64,000 nt of DNA from JAEUIE01 sp046350055 (GTDB lineage: Bacteria > Planctomycetota > Planctomycetia > Gemmatales > HRBIN36), in the NCBI GenBank assembly GCA_046350055.1, contig JAXMBC010000001.1, positions 5,580,001 to 5,644,000 on the forward strand, read 5' to 3'. The position numbers and the translations under genes are program-made. Within the stretch, counting starts at the first letter, position 1, and each line of letters opens with the position of its first letter. Below the pieces are notes generated by a model, which worked only from the letters and a program-made list of their open reading frames with translations, was not told the origin of the DNA and did no database searches. This document shows positions 52,533-61,458 of this stretch, one piece after another.

Positions 52533-53305
52533 GACAACCTCTTTTTCGCCACGATGAGGAATGCTTTGGAGATTGCCCATAGCCCGGGACAATGCTTCAG
52601 CAATTTCGCACCAAAGCGGTAATGCCAGGCAGAGCCAGCTGTGGTCCAGGCAAGGTTTGCAGGAAGGGCGAATCGCCAATGCCAGGTCTTGTGCTGGTTC
52701 ATCAGTCGCACCATCTTGAAGAACCCAGGAGCGTAACTGGCGTCCGTATAATCAGTGCCTTTGCCTGTCAGCTTCAGGTAGACGTTGGCAAAATCAACCG
52801 GCAACCAACCCAGAAAGGGCAGATGATAATGCACTTCGATTGGCCAATACTTGTTGGGGACCAACAGGTAAAGTACACCGCCTGGAGCCAGCAGTGATTC
52901 AATCTTTTGCAGGGCCCCCTTTTGATCAGGCAGATGCTCCAGCACATTGTCGAGAATAATCAGATCAAACTGCTGGACGGTCTGCCAGCCTTCGAGCGTG
53001 GCATGATGAAAACTGGCATTGGTTGCCTGTTCCTGCTCTTGTAACTGTTTGGCAATCCTCGCTGGCTCTGCACAAGGTTCAATGCCGACGACTTGTTTCA
53101 CCTGCCTGGCCAGGGCAAGTGCCGTATGGCCATATCCCGAACCGATATCAAGTACAATAAGGTCTCTGCTTGGTTTGCTGAGGTCACCCGCCACTGTCCC
53201 CAGGATCTGTTTCGCAAAATCCTCGCCGCGTGGTCCACGCTCGGTGACCATCGCACGCTGGCCGATGTCATACGCAGGCTTGTCAGGGAATTGAGATAGG
53301 TCCAT
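52529..53305 (-). CDS. SAM-dependent class I methyltransferase
   Basis: A 258-residue protein. The start at 53305 is chosen because longer versions add an uncharacteristic Ser/Arg-rich lead and overlap the terminator of the next unit. Motif I is LDIGSGYGHTALALAR, the acidic end of strand 2 is VVGIEP, and post-I is DLIILDNVLEHLP; LAPGGVLYLLVPN follows. This matches UbiE/Methyltransf_11-like enzymes in glycan or lipid modification. It is translationally coupled to the GT2 gene, which suggests methylation of a glycan. Confidence 0.88.
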   Translation of the reverse strand: MDLSQFPDKPAYDIGQRAMVTERGPRGEDFAKQILGTVAGDLSKPSRDLIVLDIGSGYGHTALALARQVKQVVGIEPCAEPARIAKQLQEQEQATNASFHHATLEGWQTVQQFDLIILDNVLEHLPDQKGALQKIESLLAPGGVLYLLVPNKYWPIEVHYHLPFLGWLPVDFANVYLKLTGKGTDYTDASYAPGFFKMVRLMNQHKTWHWRFALPANLAWTTAGSAWHYRFGAKLLKHCPGLWAISKAFLIVAKKRLS

Positions 53306-53324
53306 CTCAACATTGTACAAGCAA

Positions 53325-53352
53325 CTTGTCCCCGGTCGGAGTCGGGGACAAG
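53325..53352 (-). terminator. Rho-independent terminator after the PQQ-propeller gene
   Basis: A 10-bp perfect stem (CTTGTCCCCG with CGGGGACAAG) and an 8-nt loop lie just after the propeller gene's stop on the minus strand, and 20 bp before the methyltransferase start. Confidence 0.75.
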
Positions 53353-53369
53353 TAAGAACACCCTCTACA

Positions 53370-54668
53370 TTACTTTGCCAAGTCCACGCAGATGCATTCC
53401 TTGTCGTTGCGGACATACACGCGCTTGTTAGCGAATGCCGGCATGCACCAGACAACATCGCGGCCAAACGCAGTGTTCGTCATCTCGATGATCCTGGTGC
53501 GATCAATCTCTTCATAGCCTTTAGGCGAGAGCTTACAAATGATGAGTTCACCCAGTTCATTGAATAGCCAGAAGCGATCACCTTGTTTCACGATGAAAGC
53601 AGTTTCACTGCCTGCTGGGCGTTTCTTCATCACATCACTGGTCTGCCACAGCCGTTTGCCTGATTCCAGTTCGACTCCGTAGAACATGCCACTCTGATCA
53701 AAGCCATACATCGTTCCGTTTTCATGGAATGGCTGAACGTTCACCGGGCACACACCTGCTCCGCGCTTATCCCGCCAAACCTCAGTGGCACCAGGTTTGT
53801 CGCTATTCAGTTTGAGCAGCAGACTTTTATTGGAGTAGCCTGCGACATACAGATACTCTTTCCACTGAATCGGCGACATGATAATCGAGCCATTGGAAGC
53901 CTGATAAGGAACTGACCAGTATTCCTGACCGTTCTCCGGGTTCAGAGAAGTCACAGCATCAGGCCGCAATGTGATAAGTTGACGCACCCCTGCTGCAGTG
54001 ATGATAGTCGGTGGTGCATAGCCCTGCTCCGGCGAAGTCAGGCTTTTCCAAAGTTCCTTGCCAGAGTCCTTGTCGAAGGCAACGATGTGGCTGCCCTTTC
54101 CACCGACAAGCGTGATGAGCTTGTTGCCGTCGATCAAAGGATGCGCTGCATATCCCCACAAAGCTGCTTTGGTTTCATATTCCTTCTTGAGGTCATGCTT
54201 CCAGAGAATCTTGCCTGTGTCAGCTTCGAAACAGTACAGATTGCCTTCACCACCCAGCGTGTAGACCTTGCCCTGGTGAACAACAGGAGTGCAACGTGGG
54301 CCAGAGGGATACGAAATGGTATAAGTGACCGGATAAGCATGACTCCAGAGTTCACTGCCAGTATTGGCATCGAGACATCGGACTCGCTCCCTGCCCTGAA
54401 GGGTTTTGTCACGTTTGAAATTCTCGATCTTACCGTTGTCGGAAGTGTCGTAATCCGTGAGATAGACTTTGTTGCCGACTACAGCGGGGCCAGCGTAGCC
54501 ACCCGCTGTCGCGGTACGCCAAACCACCCTGGGTCCGCCTGCAGGGAATTTGTCCACCAAACCTGTTTCGCGCCACGTGTTGTCACGTTGTGGACCCATC
54601 CAGTGCGGCCAATCGTCCGCGTGAGCAACATTCGAGAGCAATAACAGCGCAAGAAGACTCCGATTCAT
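53370..54668 (-). CDS. Secreted PQQ-type beta-propeller protein
   Basis: A 432-residue exported protein (signal peptide ending AHAD). It begins DWPHWMGPQRDNTW, the usual opening of planctomycete PQQ-like propeller proteins, and has repeated blades with the W/x-G-x pattern: CLDANTGSELWSHAYP, CFEADTGKILWKHDL, AFDKDSGKELWKSL, GVELESGKRLWQTSD. No quinone-contacting catalytic residues can be identified, so it is more likely a binding or scaffold propeller (BamB-like fold) than a dehydrogenase. The ribosome-binding site AAAGGG lies in a 15-bp tandem duplication. Confidence 0.9.
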   Translation of the reverse strand: MNRSLLALLLLSNVAHADDWPHWMGPQRDNTWRETGLVDKFPAGGPRVVWRTATAGGYAGPAVVGNKVYLTDYDTSDNGKIENFKRDKTLQGRERVRCLDANTGSELWSHAYPVTYTISYPSGPRCTPVVHQGKVYTLGGEGNLYCFEADTGKILWKHDLKKEYETKAALWGYAAHPLIDGNKLITLVGGKGSHIVAFDKDSGKELWKSLTSPEQGYAPPTIITAAGVRQLITLRPDAVTSLNPENGQEYWSVPYQASNGSIIMSPIQWKEYLYVAGYSNKSLLLKLNSDKPGATEVWRDKRGAGVCPVNVQPFHENGTMYGFDQSGMFYGVELESGKRLWQTSDVMKKRPAGSETAFIVKQGDRFWLFNELGELIICKLSPKGYEEIDRTRIIEMTNTAFGRDVVWCMPAFANKRVYVRNDKECICVDLAK

Positions 54669-54673
54669 ACTTC

Positions 54674-54703
54674 ACCCTTTGGTTAGTTACCCTTTGGTTA
54701 GTT
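54674..54703 (-). repeat. 15-bp tandem duplication carrying the ribosome-binding site
   Basis: Two perfect copies of ACCCTTTGGTTAGTT lie head to tail directly upstream of the propeller gene. On the minus strand each copy contains AAAGGG, so the mRNA has two Shine-Dalgarno-like sites, the nearer one 6 nt before the ATG. Confidence 0.85.
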
Positions 54704-54793
54704 GATAACTGTAAGATAGATACTGATTCGTCAGCAAGACAGAAGAGGTTTCTGTGGGTAGTGTCGCATGTATTATTCCGAAGGCGACACCCA

Positions 54794-55813
54794 CTACCCT
54801 GTTTGCTTCCACTGTGACAGATGTGACTTCGTCTCGAGCATGCCGAACTTCTTCATCTTCTTGTACAGCGTCACCCGGCTGATACCGAGTTGCCGCGCAG
54901 CAGCAGTACGCTCGTGACCGTTCTCTTCCAGCGCCTGCTGAATCGATGCATACTCTGCCTGATCGCGTTGCCCAAAGAGAGTAGTCGGCATGGTTACCAG
55001 CACGCGGTTGGGTGTACCAGCCTGCACATGTTCGGGAAGATGCTTCTTCTCCAGTGTCTGTTCTTCCACGCGAAGCACTGAGGCTTGAATGATGTTCTCC
55101 AGCTCACGCACGTTTCCCGGCCAACTGTACTGGCACAGCGTCGTCATACATTCCTGGGAAATCTGCTCAATGCTCTTGGTAAACTTAAAGGCGTAACGCT
55201 GCGTCATGCCCTGAGCCAGCGTGGGAATGTCCTGGATCCGCTCCCGTAACGGCGAAAGTTGAAAACAGACCACGTGCAGCCGATAGTACAAATCCTCCCG
55301 AAACCGTCCCTGTGCAACTTCCTGCAGAAGTTCCCGGTTGCTGGCCGCAATAATCCTGCAATGAGCCTGCTCGGTCGTTTCACAGCCTAACGGTTCGAAC
55401 TCGCCCGATTCCACCACACGGAGCAGATTCGCCTGCTGATCGAGTGGCAAGGCGTCAATTTCGTCCAGCAGCAGCGTACCATGACCTGCCAACGAGAATC
55501 GCCCCTTGCGTGGCTTGTCAGCACCCGTAAAGGCACCTTTGCTGTGGCCAAAGAGTTCGCTTTCAATGAGATGGGGCGACAAGGCTCCACAAGGAACTGC
55601 TACAAAGCGATGATCGCGGCGGGGAGAATAGTCGTGTATGAGCCGGGCGAGATGAGTCTTGCCTGTGCCCGTTTCACCTGTCAGCAGCACGGTAACATCG
55701 TGTTCCGCTGCCAGCGCAAGGGTCTCCGCCAGTGGCACCAGACTAGGCGTCCACGACAGGAGTGCCTGACGTATGGAGTCTATCGTGGTTGCAGATCCTT
55801 GCGGCGAAATCAC
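54794..55813 (-). CDS. Sigma-54-dependent transcriptional activator without receiver
   Basis: A 339-residue enhancer-binding protein. The AAA+ domain has Walker A GETGTGKT (46-53), the sigma-54 contact loop GAFTGA (93-98), Walker B LLLDEID (114-120) and SWPGNVRELENI. A Fis-type helix-turn-helix ends the chain (NGHERTAAARQLGISRVTLYKKMK). There is only a short N-terminal region of about 20 residues, so no receiver, PAS or GAF domain; how it is controlled is not visible. It uses a GTG start after GGGAGGGC. Neighbours give no target; the propeller gene and an oligopeptidase flank it. Confidence 0.92.
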   Translation of the reverse strand: MISPQGSATTIDSIRQALLSWTPSLVPLAETLALAAEHDVTVLLTGETGTGKTHLARLIHDYSPRRDHRFVAVPCGALSPHLIESELFGHSKGAFTGADKPRKGRFSLAGHGTLLLDEIDALPLDQQANLLRVVESGEFEPLGCETTEQAHCRIIAASNRELLQEVAQGRFREDLYYRLHVVCFQLSPLRERIQDIPTLAQGMTQRYAFKFTKSIEQISQECMTTLCQYSWPGNVRELENIIQASVLRVEEQTLEKKHLPEHVQAGTPNRVLVTMPTTLFGQRDQAEYASIQQALEENGHERTAAARQLGISRVTLYKKMKKFGMLETKSHLSQWKQTG

Positions 55814-55903
55814 TCCAGGCCCTCCCTGGCCCGTTGAATCAGTTGCTACAGACTACGCTACCAGACACTACACAGTCAAGGGCGAGTGTGATGGTTCGGG
55901 TGC

Positions 55904-58024
55904 TCATTTCAAGTCTTCCAGCCCCATAGCCTTGAGGACAAACGCATACGCAAACGCCGCTTCCTTCAGGGCATCGTAACGGCCTGACGAACCTCCATGT
56001 CCGGCTGCCATGTTGCATTTAAACAATAACGGTTCGCTGCCTTGTTTCAGTGTCCGTAATTTGGCTACGTACTTGGCTGGTTCCCAGTACATCACCTGGC
56101 TGTCGTTCAGGCTGGTGCGCACAAGCATGGCGGGATAGGTGCGCTGCGACAGGTTGGTGTACGGACAGTAGGTCTTCATGTAGTCGTAGTGCTCCTTGTT
56201 CTTGGGATTACCCCATTCAAGGAACTCACCAACGGTAAGGGGCAGTGATTCATCCAGCATGGTGTTGATGACATCCACGAACGGTACTTCAAGTACTGCA
56301 GCTTTGCAGAATCCCGGGTCAGCCAGATTCAATGTGGCGCCCACAAGCAGACCGCCCGCAGAACCGCCCATAATCGCGAGTTTGTTGTGGCTGGTGTACT
56401 TGTTGTCGCACAACCAGTTACCAGCATCAATGAAATCGTAAAAGGTGTTTTTCTTTTTCAGCATCTTGCCGTCGTCGTGCCAGGCTTCGCCCATCTCATT
56501 GCCTCCGCGGATGTGAGCAGTGGCATAGACGAAGCCGCGGTCGAGCAGACTCAAACGGGCCGGCGAGAAAGTGGCAGACATACCTGCGCCATAGGAACCG
56601 TAGCCATAGAGCATGCAAGGAGCCGAGCCATCCTTCTTCATTCCCTTCTTATACACGAGAGAGACGGGTACCTTCACGCCGTCTCGAGCAGTGACCCAGA
56701 TTCTTTCTGACTGATATTGCTCGGGATCGTATCCACCAAGGACATCCTGCCGTTTCAGCAGTTTCTGTTCACGAGTAGTCAGGTCGTAGTCGTAGACCGA
56801 CATGGGTGTGGTGAAAGAGGTGTACATGAACCGGAAAGTTCTGGAATCGAATTCAGGATTGCCTGCACTGCCCAGGGTGTAGGTAGGTTCTTTCATTTCG
56901 ATGTTGTGCTTGTCGCCAGTATTCAGGTCCTGCACTGAAAAGCGGTCAAGACCATTGGTCTTCTCTTCCACGATCATGTGGTTTTTGAAAAGGGTAACTG
57001 ACTCAAGCAATACTTCAGGACGATGAGGGATGACTTCGACCCAATCGCTGGTTTTTGCGGAGGAGCATTTGACCAGCTTGAAGTTCTTGGCGTTCTTATT
57101 CGTGCGAATGAAGAATTCGCCGTTTCGATGTCCGACAATCGCGTAGCGGTGCTTGTCCTCACGAGGCAACACAATCTTCCATTCACCGGTAGGCTCGCTG
57201 GCAGGCAGAATCCGCATTTCACTGGACTCGGAACTACCGATGAACAATACCAGAAACTGACGATCCAGTGTACGGCTCACACCGATACGGAAAAGTTCAT
57301 CCTTTTCTTCGTAGAGCAACGTATCATCCTTGGCATCAGTCTGACCGACCGTATGGCGATAAAGGCGATAGGAACGCTTAGCTGCATCTTCGGTTGTGTA
57401 GAAGAGGTACTTGCCATCGGCACTCCAGGTGGGGCTGTTGACCTTCTTGATGCTATCGGGCAGGAGCTTGCCAGATTCCAGATCCTTGATGGCTAGCGTG
57501 TACTCGCGGAAACCGGTAGTATCGTACGTGTAGGCAAGGTAACGGTTGTCGTTACTGACTGCCTGCGCAGCTACGCTGAAAAACTTGAAAGGCTTGGCCA
57601 GTTCGTTTACCTCCAGCATGATCTCTTCGGCTGCTTCTTGTGTACCATTCTTCCGGCAGATAATAGGGTACTGCTTGCCTTCAACTGTTCGGCTGTAATA
57701 CCAGTAGCCATTGCTGAAACTGGGGACCGAGAGATCCGTTTGCTTGATGCGTCCGAGGAATTCCTTGTAGAGCTTATCCTGCAATGCTTCGGTCGACTTC
57801 ATCATGGCCGCAGTGTAGGCATTTTCTTTTTCGAGATAGCTGATGACTTCGGGGTTCTGCTTCTCACGAAGGTAGAAGTAATTGTCCACCATCTTGTCGC
57901 CATGCAACTCTATATTCTTGGCCTTGATGCTGGCGACCGGAGGCTGTGGTTGCTCCTGGGCTTGAATGGCAGATGCCAGTGCAAAGAAAAGCGTAAGGAG
58001 TCGAAGCATAGGAATAGCCTTCAT
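55904..58024 (-). CDS. Secreted prolyl oligopeptidase / oligopeptidase B-like
   Basis: A 706-residue S9A serine peptidase with a signal peptide (LRLLTLFFALASAIQAQ). Residues about 30-440 are the beta-propeller; the C-terminal hydrolase domain has the nucleophile Ser in IMGGSAGGLLVGA (about 553), the Asp in VRTSLNDSQV (about 640) and the His in MAAGHGGSSGRYD (about 677). Acidic/aromatic features nearer to oligopeptidase B than to PEP are present (YGSYGAGMSATF, HIRGGNEMGEAWHDDG). A nearby ATG at 58009 has a better AAGG spacing and may be the true start. It degrades short exported or external peptides. Confidence 0.92.
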   Translation of the reverse strand: MKAIPMLRLLTLFFALASAIQAQEQPQPPVASIKAKNIELHGDKMVDNYFYLREKQNPEVISYLEKENAYTAAMMKSTEALQDKLYKEFLGRIKQTDLSVPSFSNGYWYYSRTVEGKQYPIICRKNGTQEAAEEIMLEVNELAKPFKFFSVAAQAVSNDNRYLAYTYDTTGFREYTLAIKDLESGKLLPDSIKKVNSPTWSADGKYLFYTTEDAAKRSYRLYRHTVGQTDAKDDTLLYEEKDELFRIGVSRTLDRQFLVLFIGSSESSEMRILPASEPTGEWKIVLPREDKHRYAIVGHRNGEFFIRTNKNAKNFKLVKCSSAKTSDWVEVIPHRPEVLLESVTLFKNHMIVEEKTNGLDRFSVQDLNTGDKHNIEMKEPTYTLGSAGNPEFDSRTFRFMYTSFTTPMSVYDYDLTTREQKLLKRQDVLGGYDPEQYQSERIWVTARDGVKVPVSLVYKKGMKKDGSAPCMLYGYGSYGAGMSATFSPARLSLLDRGFVYATAHIRGGNEMGEAWHDDGKMLKKKNTFYDFIDAGNWLCDNKYTSHNKLAIMGGSAGGLLVGATLNLADPGFCKAAVLEVPFVDVINTMLDESLPLTVGEFLEWGNPKNKEHYDYMKTYCPYTNLSQRTYPAMLVRTSLNDSQVMYWEPAKYVAKLRTLKQGSEPLLFKCNMAAGHGGSSGRYDALKEAAFAYAFVLKAMGLEDLK

Positions 58025-58119
58025 GAAGATGTGAGCCGTTAGCCTAGTGGAGACAACAGCGAGGGCGAGAGGTTCTCAGGGAGAATTCATGGTGATATCG
58101 CTATCGGGATACACTGCAG

Positions 58120-58962
58120 TTACTTCAAGTACTCCTGCAGTGCTTCCTGCCACGAGCGTAACCTGGGAGCAGCAGCGTGCTCGGTACCAAGTACGCTGTA
58201 GCAGGGACGAGCCGCGCGACTGCCATATACGGCACTCGTTGTAGGACTGAGGTCCGCTTCAATACCGGAGAGTTGAAAGATCTTCGCTGCGAAGGCGTAC
58301 CACGAACACTGTCCGCTATTGGTCAGATGATACACCCCAAACGGGCAATCTTCTAACAACCGAGGCACTGCTCTGGCCACATCCCTGGCACTCGTCGGTG
58401 TGAGAACCTGATCCTCAACGACCTTCAGGGGTTTTCCTGCTTTAGCCAATCGCAACATCGTCTCTACGAAGTTTGTGCCCTTTCCGCCTGCCCCGTGCTT
58501 TCCATACAGCCCACAGGTACGGATGATGTAGTGATGCGGGCATATCGCGCGAACAAAGTACTCACCTGTAAGCTTGCTGATGCCATAAGTGGATACCGGC
58601 CCCGGAGCATCGCTTTCGCGGTACGGCTCGTTGCGGAATCCTTCGAGACCGAAAACGTAATCCGTGCTGAAGTGGACTAGCGTTGCATTGAGTGTGGCAC
58701 AAGCCAGGGCCAACTCGCGGACACCGAAGGCATTCACAGCAAATGCAGCATCCGATTCGTCCTCAGCCTTATCAACCAGGTTGTAAGCAGTGCAATTGAT
58801 GACGAGCGATGGCTTCAGGCCATGCAGCAGCCTGGTTACGTGGCCAGCAGAAGCTATGTCAGCTTCTTGCCGTGTCAGACATCGGGTATTCTCCGCTGGT
58901 AATACTGCAGCCAGTTCACGCCCCAACTGCCCATTACTGCCTAGCAGTGCGATGGCAGGCAT
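58120..58962 (-). CDS. rfbD: dTDP-4-dehydrorhamnose reductase
   Basis: A 280-residue short-chain dehydrogenase that makes dTDP-L-rhamnose. It begins ALLGSNGQLGREL (the Gly-rich NAD(P) site), contains VINCTAYNLVDKAEDE, STDYVFGL and the catalytic YGISKLTGE, and later VVEDQVLTPTSARDVA, all typical of RmlD/RfbD. The other rhamnose genes (rmlA, B, C) are absent here. It is the last gene of a unit and overlaps the ubiX stop by one base (TGATG). Confidence 0.93.
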   Translation of the reverse strand: MPAIALLGSNGQLGRELAAVLPAENTRCLTRQEADIASAGHVTRLLHGLKPSLVINCTAYNLVDKAEDESDAAFAVNAFGVRELALACATLNATLVHFSTDYVFGLEGFRNEPYRESDAPGPVSTYGISKLTGEYFVRAICPHHYIIRTCGLYGKHGAGGKGTNFVETMLRLAKAGKPLKVVEDQVLTPTSARDVARAVPRLLEDCPFGVYHLTNSGQCSWYAFAAKIFQLSGIEADLSPTTSAVYGSRAARPCYSVLGTEHAAAPRLRSWQEALQEYLK

Positions 58963-59600
58963 CAGCCATTACCTCCGTGCTCTGTCCCCCAGCGTTTGCC
59001 GAGCTGATGATCGATACCCAACTGATCTGCAATGCGTGCGACCACGAAGTCGACCATGTCCTGGATGGTTTGTGGCTGTGTATAGTAGGCAGGCATAGCA
59101 GGAAGCACAATTGCACCAGCTTCAGCACAGGCAGTCATGTTGCGCAACTGGACCAGACCAAGCGGAGTTTCGCGAGGCACAAGGATTAGCTTGCGTCGTT
59201 CTTTCAGATGAACATCCGCTGCACGGTGAATCAGGTTCTGAGACGTACCATGGGCAATCGCGGCTACAGTACCCATGCTGCATGGACACACGACCATACC
59301 AGCTGTGCGAAACGAACCACTGGCGATCCCCGCCCGGAAGTCCAGGTAATGATGATAAATCAATAGGCGCTCGGCATCTGCTTCGAGTTCTGGAGGAAGG
59401 ATGTCGAGAATTGTGCGGAGTGCCGAGTCCTGTGCACCCAATGAAATGGGCAGGCCCAACTCGGCCTGAAAGACCTGCGTAGCTGCAGGGCTCATCGTGA
59501 GGTGGAGAGTGCGGCCAGCACGAAGCAGGACTTCAATCAGACGCAGGGCATAGGGTGCCCCACTGGCGCCGGTGATGCCGAGGACGAGATCGTGTGTCAT
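58962..59600 (-). CDS. ubiX: Flavin prenyltransferase
   Basis: A 212-residue UbiX/PAD1-type enzyme that attaches a dimethylallyl group to FMN to make the prenylated flavin cofactor for UbiD-type decarboxylases. Blocks are GITGASGAPYALRL at the start, FRTAGMVVCPCSMGTVAAIAHGTSQNLIHRAADV (read in parts) and LVPRETPLGLVQLRNM. No ubiD is in the window. It could serve quinone biosynthesis. It is coupled to rfbD by a one-base overlap. Confidence 0.94.
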   Translation of the reverse strand: MTHDLVLGITGASGAPYALRLIEVLLRAGRTLHLTMSPAATQVFQAELGLPISLGAQDSALRTILDILPPELEADAERLLIYHHYLDFRAGIASGSFRTAGMVVCPCSMGTVAAIAHGTSQNLIHRAADVHLKERRKLILVPRETPLGLVQLRNMTACAEAGAIVLPAMPAYYTQPQTIQDMVDFVVARIADQLGIDHQLGKRWGTEHGGNG

Positions 59601-59694
59601 GCGAAGGCCCCGGTGGAAACAATGTGCTGCCCGATGAAGTTCAATCTCAACTTAACTAACCAGGTTAGTCAGGCTCAGCACCCTGAATCAGCTG

Positions 59695-60282
59695 TTATAT
59701 CGTACCTTTCGTGGAGGGGATGGTACCGGATGCCCGTGGATCAAGTTCGACAGCTTGACGCAGTGCCCTGGCCGCAGCTTTGAAGAGTGCCTCGATCAAA
59801 TGATGCGTATTACGACCGTAATGCAATTGTAAATGGAGATTGCTCTGGCTGTGCGTGGTAAAGGCTTGCCAGAAGTCTTCGGTGAGTTCAGTATCAAAGT
59901 CGCCAAGCCGGATGCGGGGAATGTCAGCCTTCCAGACGAAGTAGGCCCTGCCGCCTAGATCGATGGAAGCAGAGGCCAGTGTCTCGTCCATGGGGAGGGT
60001 ACAGTGTCCATAGCGGCGGATACCAGTCTTGTCGCCAAGTGCCTGATGAATGGCTTTACCGAGTGTAACACCCACGTCTTCCACTGTGTGGTGTGGATCA
60101 ATGTGAAGATCTCCCACAGCTGTCACGCTTAAATCGATGAGGCTGTGACGTGCGAAGGCATGGAGCATATGATCAAAGAAGCCAACACCCGTAGCGAGGT
60201 TCACCTTGCCAGTGCCATCGAGATTCACGGAGACAGCGATCTTCGTTTCATTGGTATTGCGTTCGATGGTGGCAGTACGCAT
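59695..60282 (-). CDS. hisB: Imidazoleglycerol-phosphate dehydratase
   Basis: A 195-residue single-domain enzyme of histidine synthesis. Both metal-binding His clusters are present, FFDHMLHAFARHS and DPHHTVEDVGV in the first half and NTHHLIEALFKAAARALR in the second. The phosphatase domain fused in some proteobacteria is absent. It precedes ubiX by 94 bp on the same strand; no other his gene is in the window, so the histidine pathway is scattered. Confidence 0.97.
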   Translation of the reverse strand: MRTATIERNTNETKIAVSVNLDGTGKVNLATGVGFFDHMLHAFARHSLIDLSVTAVGDLHIDPHHTVEDVGVTLGKAIHQALGDKTGIRRYGHCTLPMDETLASASIDLGGRAYFVWKADIPRIRLGDFDTELTEDFWQAFTTHSQSNLHLQLHYGRNTHHLIEALFKAAARALRQAVELDPRASGTIPSTKGTI

Positions 60283-60342
60283 TCTTAAGTCCTTGACAAT
60301 CGCAGCCAGTTGCAGTGTGCATTCTATTCTGCACCGAGATAC

Positions 60343-61332
60343 TTAGCCGAAGATTCCGTCTGAGCGTGGTTTAGGAGGAAAGTCGAGCCGACGGATAAGC
60401 TGGATCGCTTCGGAGGCAGCATAATCGGCATCCACCTCAGCATCCTGTATGGAAATCGTCAGCGGGCCTGAATAGTGCACTTGAGTGAGTGTGCGAAGAA
60501 GTGTGGGCCAGTCGACATTGCCCTGCCCAGGCATTCTGGTGTTCCAGCCTCGACGAGGATGGCCCATAGGCCAAAGAGAGCCAATCAGGCTATTGCGACC
60601 TGTCAGGGAAACTACAGCGTCTTGAATGTAGACATGACCCAGGCGATCTCTTTGTGAGCGAATGAACTCGCTGGGATCGACGCCAAGCCAATGCAACTGG
60701 GCGGGATTGAGTGCAAAAGTGAGGGCACCATGGCTTTCCAATGCTTCGACAGTAGCCTGGGCACTATCGATATCGAATGCAGTCTGGGCTGGATTCAGCT
60801 CGATGGCTAGTTTGCAACCGTGCTGATCGAAGGCATCCAGAATAGGTTTCCAACGCTGGTGGAACTGTTGCCAGCCAGCAGTAATAATTTCGTCGGACGC
60901 TGGGGGAAAACCAAAGTGCATAGCAGTGAACGGCGACCCGCTGGCAGCCACGACCAGGCTAATCCCAAGCTGCTGGGCAACTTTGGCCGTCTCGACCATC
61001 TCCTGAGCTGCACGTGTGGCAACTCCATCTGGGTCGCCCTCTCCCCAGACCCATTCAGGCAGGCTAGCCTGGTGACGCGCATCAAGTCGGTCAGAGACAG
61101 CCTGCCCCACAGGCTGATTACTGATGCTGATCAGGGTGAGTTCATGCTGTTCAAGTGTGGCTAGTATGCTTCGGCAGTATTCAGGCTCAGCAAGTGCCCG
61201 CTGAATCGCAAGGTGGTCCCCCCAGCAGGCGAGATCAAGACCGGTATACCCCCACTCATTTGCCTTGGCAGCCACTGAACTCAGTGGCTGGTCAGACCAC
61301 GGGCCGGTATGAAGTGCGATGATTCGAGACAT
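60343..61332 (-). CDS. Sugar phosphate isomerase/epimerase-like TIM barrel
   Basis: A 329-residue AP-endonuclease 2-type barrel. The start at 61332 is preferred: the chain then begins MSRIIALHTGPW, with GYTGLDLACWGDHL following, as in this family; the upstream start adds 14 unrelated residues. Candidate metal ligands are E in CKLAIELNPAQ, H in ALNPAQLHWLG, and D/H in HVYIQDA, with E/D near the end (TISIQDAEVDAD). Substrate is unknown; relatives include inosose dehydratases and xylose isomerase-like enzymes. It lies upstream of hisB by 60 bp on the same strand. Confidence 0.87.
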   Translation of the reverse strand: MSRIIALHTGPWSDQPLSSVAAKANEWGYTGLDLACWGDHLAIQRALAEPEYCRSILATLEQHELTLISISNQPVGQAVSDRLDARHQASLPEWVWGEGDPDGVATRAAQEMVETAKVAQQLGISLVVAASGSPFTAMHFGFPPASDEIITAGWQQFHQRWKPILDAFDQHGCKLAIELNPAQTAFDIDSAQATVEALESHGALTFALNPAQLHWLGVDPSEFIRSQRDRLGHVYIQDAVVSLTGRNSLIGSLWPMGHPRRGWNTRMPGQGNVDWPTLLRTLTQVHYSGPLTISIQDAEVDADYAASEAIQLIRRLDFPPKPRSDGIFG

Positions 61333-61414
61333 AGCAAATGAAACCACCGTAGTTGATATTCCCCTGGTGAGCACTCAGTATGTCACATGCTCACCGGGCG
61401 AATAGCTAACGAAA

Positions 61415-61441
61415 ACGCCATCGTCGTGAAAACGATGGCGT
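61415..61441 (-). terminator. Rho-independent terminator
   Basis: A 10-bp perfect stem (ACGCCATCGT with ACGATGGCGT) with a 7-nt loop and TTTTCGTT following on the minus strand. It ends the large membrane-protein unit. Confidence 0.85.
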
Positions 61442-61458
61442 CGTGCAAGATCAACTGC

